A stretch of 64,000 nucleotides of DNA from Bacteroidota bacterium (lineage in GTDB: Bacteria > Bacteroidota > Bacteroidia > Flavobacteriales > Flavobacteriaceae), in NCBI GenBank assembly GCA_027620655.1, contig JAQCDS010000003.1, positions 74,449 to 138,448 of the forward strand, written 5' to 3'. Each line of letters opens with the position of its first letter. The first letter of the stretch is position 1. The position numbers and the translations under genes were made by a program. The notes under the pieces are model-generated. The model saw only the letters and a list, made by a program, of their open reading frames with translations. It was not told where the DNA came from and made no database searches. Below are positions 61,424-64,000 of the stretch, piece after piece.

Positions 61424-63295
61424 ATGTTTGAGGGTATTTATGATGTTATTGTTGTTGGCGGGGGGCATGCAGGAAGTGAGGCTGCTGCTGCTGCTGCTAA
61501 TATGGGAAGCAGAACTCTTCTAATTACCATGAATTTGCAAAATATTGCACAGATGTCTTGTAATCCTGCAATGGGTGGAATTGCAAAAGGGCAAATCGTA
61601 CGTGAGATTGATGCGCTTGGTGGCTATAGCGGAATTGTAAGTGACACTTCTGCAATTCAATTTAAAATGCTCAACAAATCCAAAGGCCCTGCGATGTGGA
61701 GTCCACGTGTACAAAGTGATAGAATGCGCTTTGCAGAGGATTGGCGAATGCTGTTGGAACAAACAAAAAATTTAGATTTTTACCAAGAAATGGTTGTTGG
61801 CCTTTTGCTAAAAGGAGAAAAAGTAGTTGGAGTAAAAACATCCTTGGGATTGGAGATTAAGTCAAAAACTGTTGTTCTTACGAATGGTACTTTTCTTAAT
61901 GGACTTATTCATATCGGTGATAAGAATTTTGGTGGTGGAAGAGCTGGTGAAAAAGCAGCAAAAGGAATTACAGAACAGCTCATAGATATAGGGTTCGATT
62001 CTGGTAGAATGAAAACAGGCACTCCTCCACGAGTTGACGGACGCTCTCTTGATTTTTCAAAGATGATAGAGCAACCTGGAGATGCAAAACCGCAGAAATT
62101 TTCGTATTTGGAAACCACTACTGCACTAAAGAATCAACGCTCCTGTCACATGACATATACAAGCCTTGAGGTTCATGATTTACTAAGAGAAGGTTTTGAT
62201 CGATCACCAATGTTCAATGGAAGAATCCAAAGTATTGGCCCGAGATATTGCCCATCAATTGAAGATAAAATTAATCGTTTTTCTGAAAAAGAACGACACC
62301 AAATTTTTGTTGAGCCAGAGGGATGGAATACGGTGGAATATTATATTAATGGATTTTCAACGTCACTTCCTGAAGATGTTCAATACAAAGCTTTAAGGGC
62401 GGTAAAAGGGTTCGAAAACGTTAGGTTTTTCCGACCAGGATACGCTATTGAATACGACTACTTCCCTCCTACACAACTTACACATTCTTTGGAGACAAAA
62501 TTAATTAGTGGTTTGTTTTTTGCCGGGCAAATCAATGGCACTACTGGCTATGAAGAAGCCGCCTCTCAAGGTCTTATGGCAGGAATTAACGCAAGTTTAA
62601 AAGTTCAAGAAAAAGAGGCGTTTATACTTAGAAGAGATGAAGCTTATATTGGTGTTCTTGTTGATGATTTGATTACTAAAGGAACTGAAGAGCCCTACAG
62701 AATGTTTACCTCTCGCGCAGAATATAGAACGCTCCTCAGACAAGATAATGCAGATTTACGACTAACACCAAAAGGTCATGAGCTAGGAATTGCCAGCGAT
62801 GAACGTTTAAAACGAATGGAACTTAAGCTTAAACAGTCTAACGAATTTGTTTCATTTTTCAAAAAACAAAGCGTTAGGCCAGCCGAAGCAAATCCAGTAT
62901 TGGAATCAAAAGGCTCCTCACCTATTAAACAATCTGATAAGATGTTTAAAATTTTTTCAAGACCAAATATTAACATTAAAGACGTTCGAAAGTTTGAAGC
63001 GGTAGAGTCATATATTAAAAAAGAAAATTTAGATGATGAGGTTATTGAACAAGCTGAAATTCAAATAAAGTATTCTGGCTATATTCAAAAAGAAAAAAAT
63101 AACGCTGATAAATTAACACGATTAGAGTATGTGAAAATTCCAAAAGATTTTGACTACTCACAAGTCAAATCTATGAGTTATGAGGGGCGAGAAAAGCTAA
63201 GTTCAATCCAGCCTGTTACTGTCGCTCAAGCCTCTAGAATAAGTGGTGTGTCTCCAAATGATATTTCTGTTTTACTGGTGTTTTTGGGGCGTTAA
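61424..63295 (+). CDS. mnmG: tRNA uridine 5-carboxymethylaminomethyl modification enzyme MnmG (GidA)
   Basis: With MnmE it modifies the wobble uridine (U34) of several tRNAs, using FAD and a folate cofactor. The 623-residue length is standard. Motifs are the FAD loop VVGGGHAGSEAAAAAANMG (about residues 10-28), the conserved MSCNPAMGGIAKGQIVREID, GTPPRVDGRS, CPSIEDKINRF and INGTTGYEEAASQG. The C-terminal helical MnmE-binding domain begins near residue 540. parS-like palindromes lie on both sides of the gene. Confidence 0.97.
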   Translation: MFEGIYDVIVVGGGHAGSEAAAAAANMGSRTLLITMNLQNIAQMSCNPAMGGIAKGQIVREIDALGGYSGIVSDTSAIQFKMLNKSKGPAMWSPRVQSDRMRFAEDWRMLLEQTKNLDFYQEMVVGLLLKGEKVVGVKTSLGLEIKSKTVVLTNGTFLNGLIHIGDKNFGGGRAGEKAAKGITEQLIDIGFDSGRMKTGTPPRVDGRSLDFSKMIEQPGDAKPQKFSYLETTTALKNQRSCHMTYTSLEVHDLLREGFDRSPMFNGRIQSIGPRYCPSIEDKINRFSEKERHQIFVEPEGWNTVEYYINGFSTSLPEDVQYKALRAVKGFENVRFFRPGYAIEYDYFPPTQLTHSLETKLISGLFFAGQINGTTGYEEAASQGLMAGINASLKVQEKEAFILRRDEAYIGVLVDDLITKGTEEPYRMFTSRAEYRTLLRQDNADLRLTPKGHELGIASDERLKRMELKLKQSNEFVSFFKKQSVRPAEANPVLESKGSSPIKQSDKMFKIFSRPNINIKDVRKFEAVESYIKKENLDDEVIEQAEIQIKYSGYIQKEKNNADKLTRLEYVKIPKDFDYSQVKSMSYEGREKLSSIQPVTVAQASRISGVSPNDISVLLVFLGR

Positions 63296-63316
63296 TTAGT
63301 ATATTTTATATTTTTG
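63283..63316 (+). promoter_or_regulatory. possible promoter of the methyltransferase gene
   Basis: TTTG (63283-63286) and TATTTTTG (63309-63316) are separated by 22 bases, slightly longer than usual. The -7 element shares its last two bases with parS-like site 2, and the ATG follows 15 bases later. Confidence 0.35.
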
Positions 63317-63330
63317 TTCCACGTGGAACA
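63315..63330. promoter_or_regulatory. parS-like ParB binding site 2
   Basis: This is an identical copy of TGTTCCACGTGGAACA, 1923 bases from the first. It ends one base before the ATG of the methyltransferase gene, occupying the position of its leader and ribosome binding region. Confidence 0.85.
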
Positions 63331-63331
63331 T

Positions 63332-64000
63332 ATGAAAAAAAGCAATAAATTATTTCTAAACACCAAAGACTTTTCTGTTACTAGAGAAAGCTTTAAACTG
63401 TATTACAATCTTGAGTCAGACATGTTGGTAACAACACCCCAGCCCAAAACAGATAGGCTTTCATCATATTATAAAAGCAAACAATATATTTCTCATGTAA
63501 CTCAAAAACGTAATCTTTTTGACTGGATTTATTTTATTGTAAGAAACTATACATTAAGCTCTAAAATTAAATTATTGTCCAAACTGCCTGTCAAAGACAA
63601 AACACTTCTTGATTTTGGTGCAGGCGTTGGGTTTTTTATTAGAACCGCAATAAAGTCTGGCTGGAAAAGTATTGGTATAGAAACCTCAGAAAATGCTAGA
63701 AAGGCGGCTAATTCTATTTTACCAAACTCAATTTTTGATAATGATCACATTGATCAGCTTGAGTTCAATACTTTTTCAATCATATCACTTTGGCACGTTT
63801 TGGAGCACCTTCAAAACCCAGAACTATACATTAGAAAATTCAAACAACTTTTGAATGAAGACGGAAGATTGGTTGTGGCAGTCCCAAATTATAAAAGCTA
63901 TGATGCGCAGTATTATCGTGAGTATTGGGCTGCATATGATGTACCCAGACATTTATGGCATTTTTCAAAAGATTCAATCACTCGATATTTTTCAGAATTT
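63332..64000 (+). CDS. class I SAM-dependent methyltransferase (3' end outside window)
   Basis: The visible 223 residues include the SAM-binding motif I LLDFGAGVGFFIRTA (Asp94 onward), the acidic turn IGIETSENA and SLWHVLEHLQNPELYI, all typical of the Methyltransf_11/23 class. VVAVPNYKSYDAQYYREYWAAYDVPRHLWHF follows a pattern seen in methyltransferases of small-molecule or cell-surface pathways. An N-terminal extension of about 80 residues precedes the fold. The substrate is unknown. The stop lies beyond 64000. Confidence 0.85.
   Translation, partial: MKKSNKLFLNTKDFSVTRESFKLYYNLESDMLVTTPQPKTDRLSSYYKSKQYISHVTQKRNLFDWIYFIVRNYTLSSKIKLLSKLPVKDKTLLDFGAGVGFFIRTAIKSGWKSIGIETSENARKAANSILPNSIFDNDHIDQLEFNTFSIISLWHVLEHLQNPELYIRKFKQLLNEDGRLVVAVPNYKSYDAQYYREYWAAYDVPRHLWHFSKDSITRYFSEF

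Noticed and set aside
1-64000. CRISPR arrays, insertion sequences, prophage or defence islands
   Set aside because: No regularly spaced repeats, transposase, integrase, phage structural or restriction genes were recognised.

Overview
The window looks like a stretch of chromosome from a marine-type member of the Flavobacteriaceae (Bacteroidota). This rests on AT-rich sequence (roughly one third G+C by eye), the Bacteroidota -7 promoter pattern TAnnTTTG before many genes, a complete MoxR/BatABCDE aerotolerance operon, a GIN-domain protein, a viroplasmin-type RNase H and several lineage-typical unknown proteins. It is almost all core genome. I saw no insertion sequence, prophage, CRISPR array, rRNA or integrase. 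One tRNA gene, tRNA-Cys(GCA), is present.

Layout. 1-8.7 kb: RNase H (cut by the window edge) and purN on the minus strand, then acpP-fabF-rnc, an IPExxVDY-type protein and pyk on plus, dinB on minus, a CYTH protein and an antiquitin-type aldehyde dehydrogenase. 8.8-12.3 kb: an OmpA-domain protein paired with a membrane-anchored helix-hairpin-helix protein, then a convergent AlbA_2-type protein and an aldo/keto reductase. 12.5-21.5 kb: moxR, a DUF58 protein, a large membrane protein, batA, batB, batC, batD and batE, tightly packed. 21.5-23.4 kb: a SulP anion transporter gene broken by one in-frame TAA. 23.4-38.8 kb: housekeeping genes (cvpA-like, pheS, gpsA, tdk, alr, mscL, asd, glnS, folB, a lipid kinase), an orphan ABC ATPase, a long aromatic amino acid hydroxylase, an SPFH protein and several unknowns. 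38.9 kb: tRNA-Cys with promoter and terminator. 39-42.5 kb: rnr, a GIN-domain protein and a LysE-type exporter. 42.5-43.0 kb: the only long gene-free stretch, very AT-rich. 43-43.8 kb: rpiB and an ElaA-type acetyltransferase. 43.8-57.5 kb: a long minus-strand run (gltX, lepA, universal stress protein, a second SulP, MBL hydrolase, subtilase, M1 peptidase, rnpA, S41 protease, OmpA protein). 57.6-64 kb: a plus-strand run (DUF4175 protein, ybeY, mnmG, methyltransferase cut by the window edge).

The most notable non-coding signal is a pair of identical 16-bp perfect palindromes, TGTTCCACGTGGAACA, flanking mnmG. These match the ParB-binding parS consensus and suggest this part of the chromosome lies near the replication origin. 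Each copy also sits at or just after a promoter-like -7 element, so ParB binding could affect expression of mnmG and the methyltransferase. Other points worth a second look are the in-frame stop in the first SulP gene, the OmpA/HhH gene pair, the two-domain aromatic hydroxylase, rnpA lying between two protease genes with 4-bp overlaps, and a YbeY with Asp in place of the third zinc-ligand His. I did not find a clearly new defence or biosynthetic system. The unknowns are single conserved genes inside core operons.
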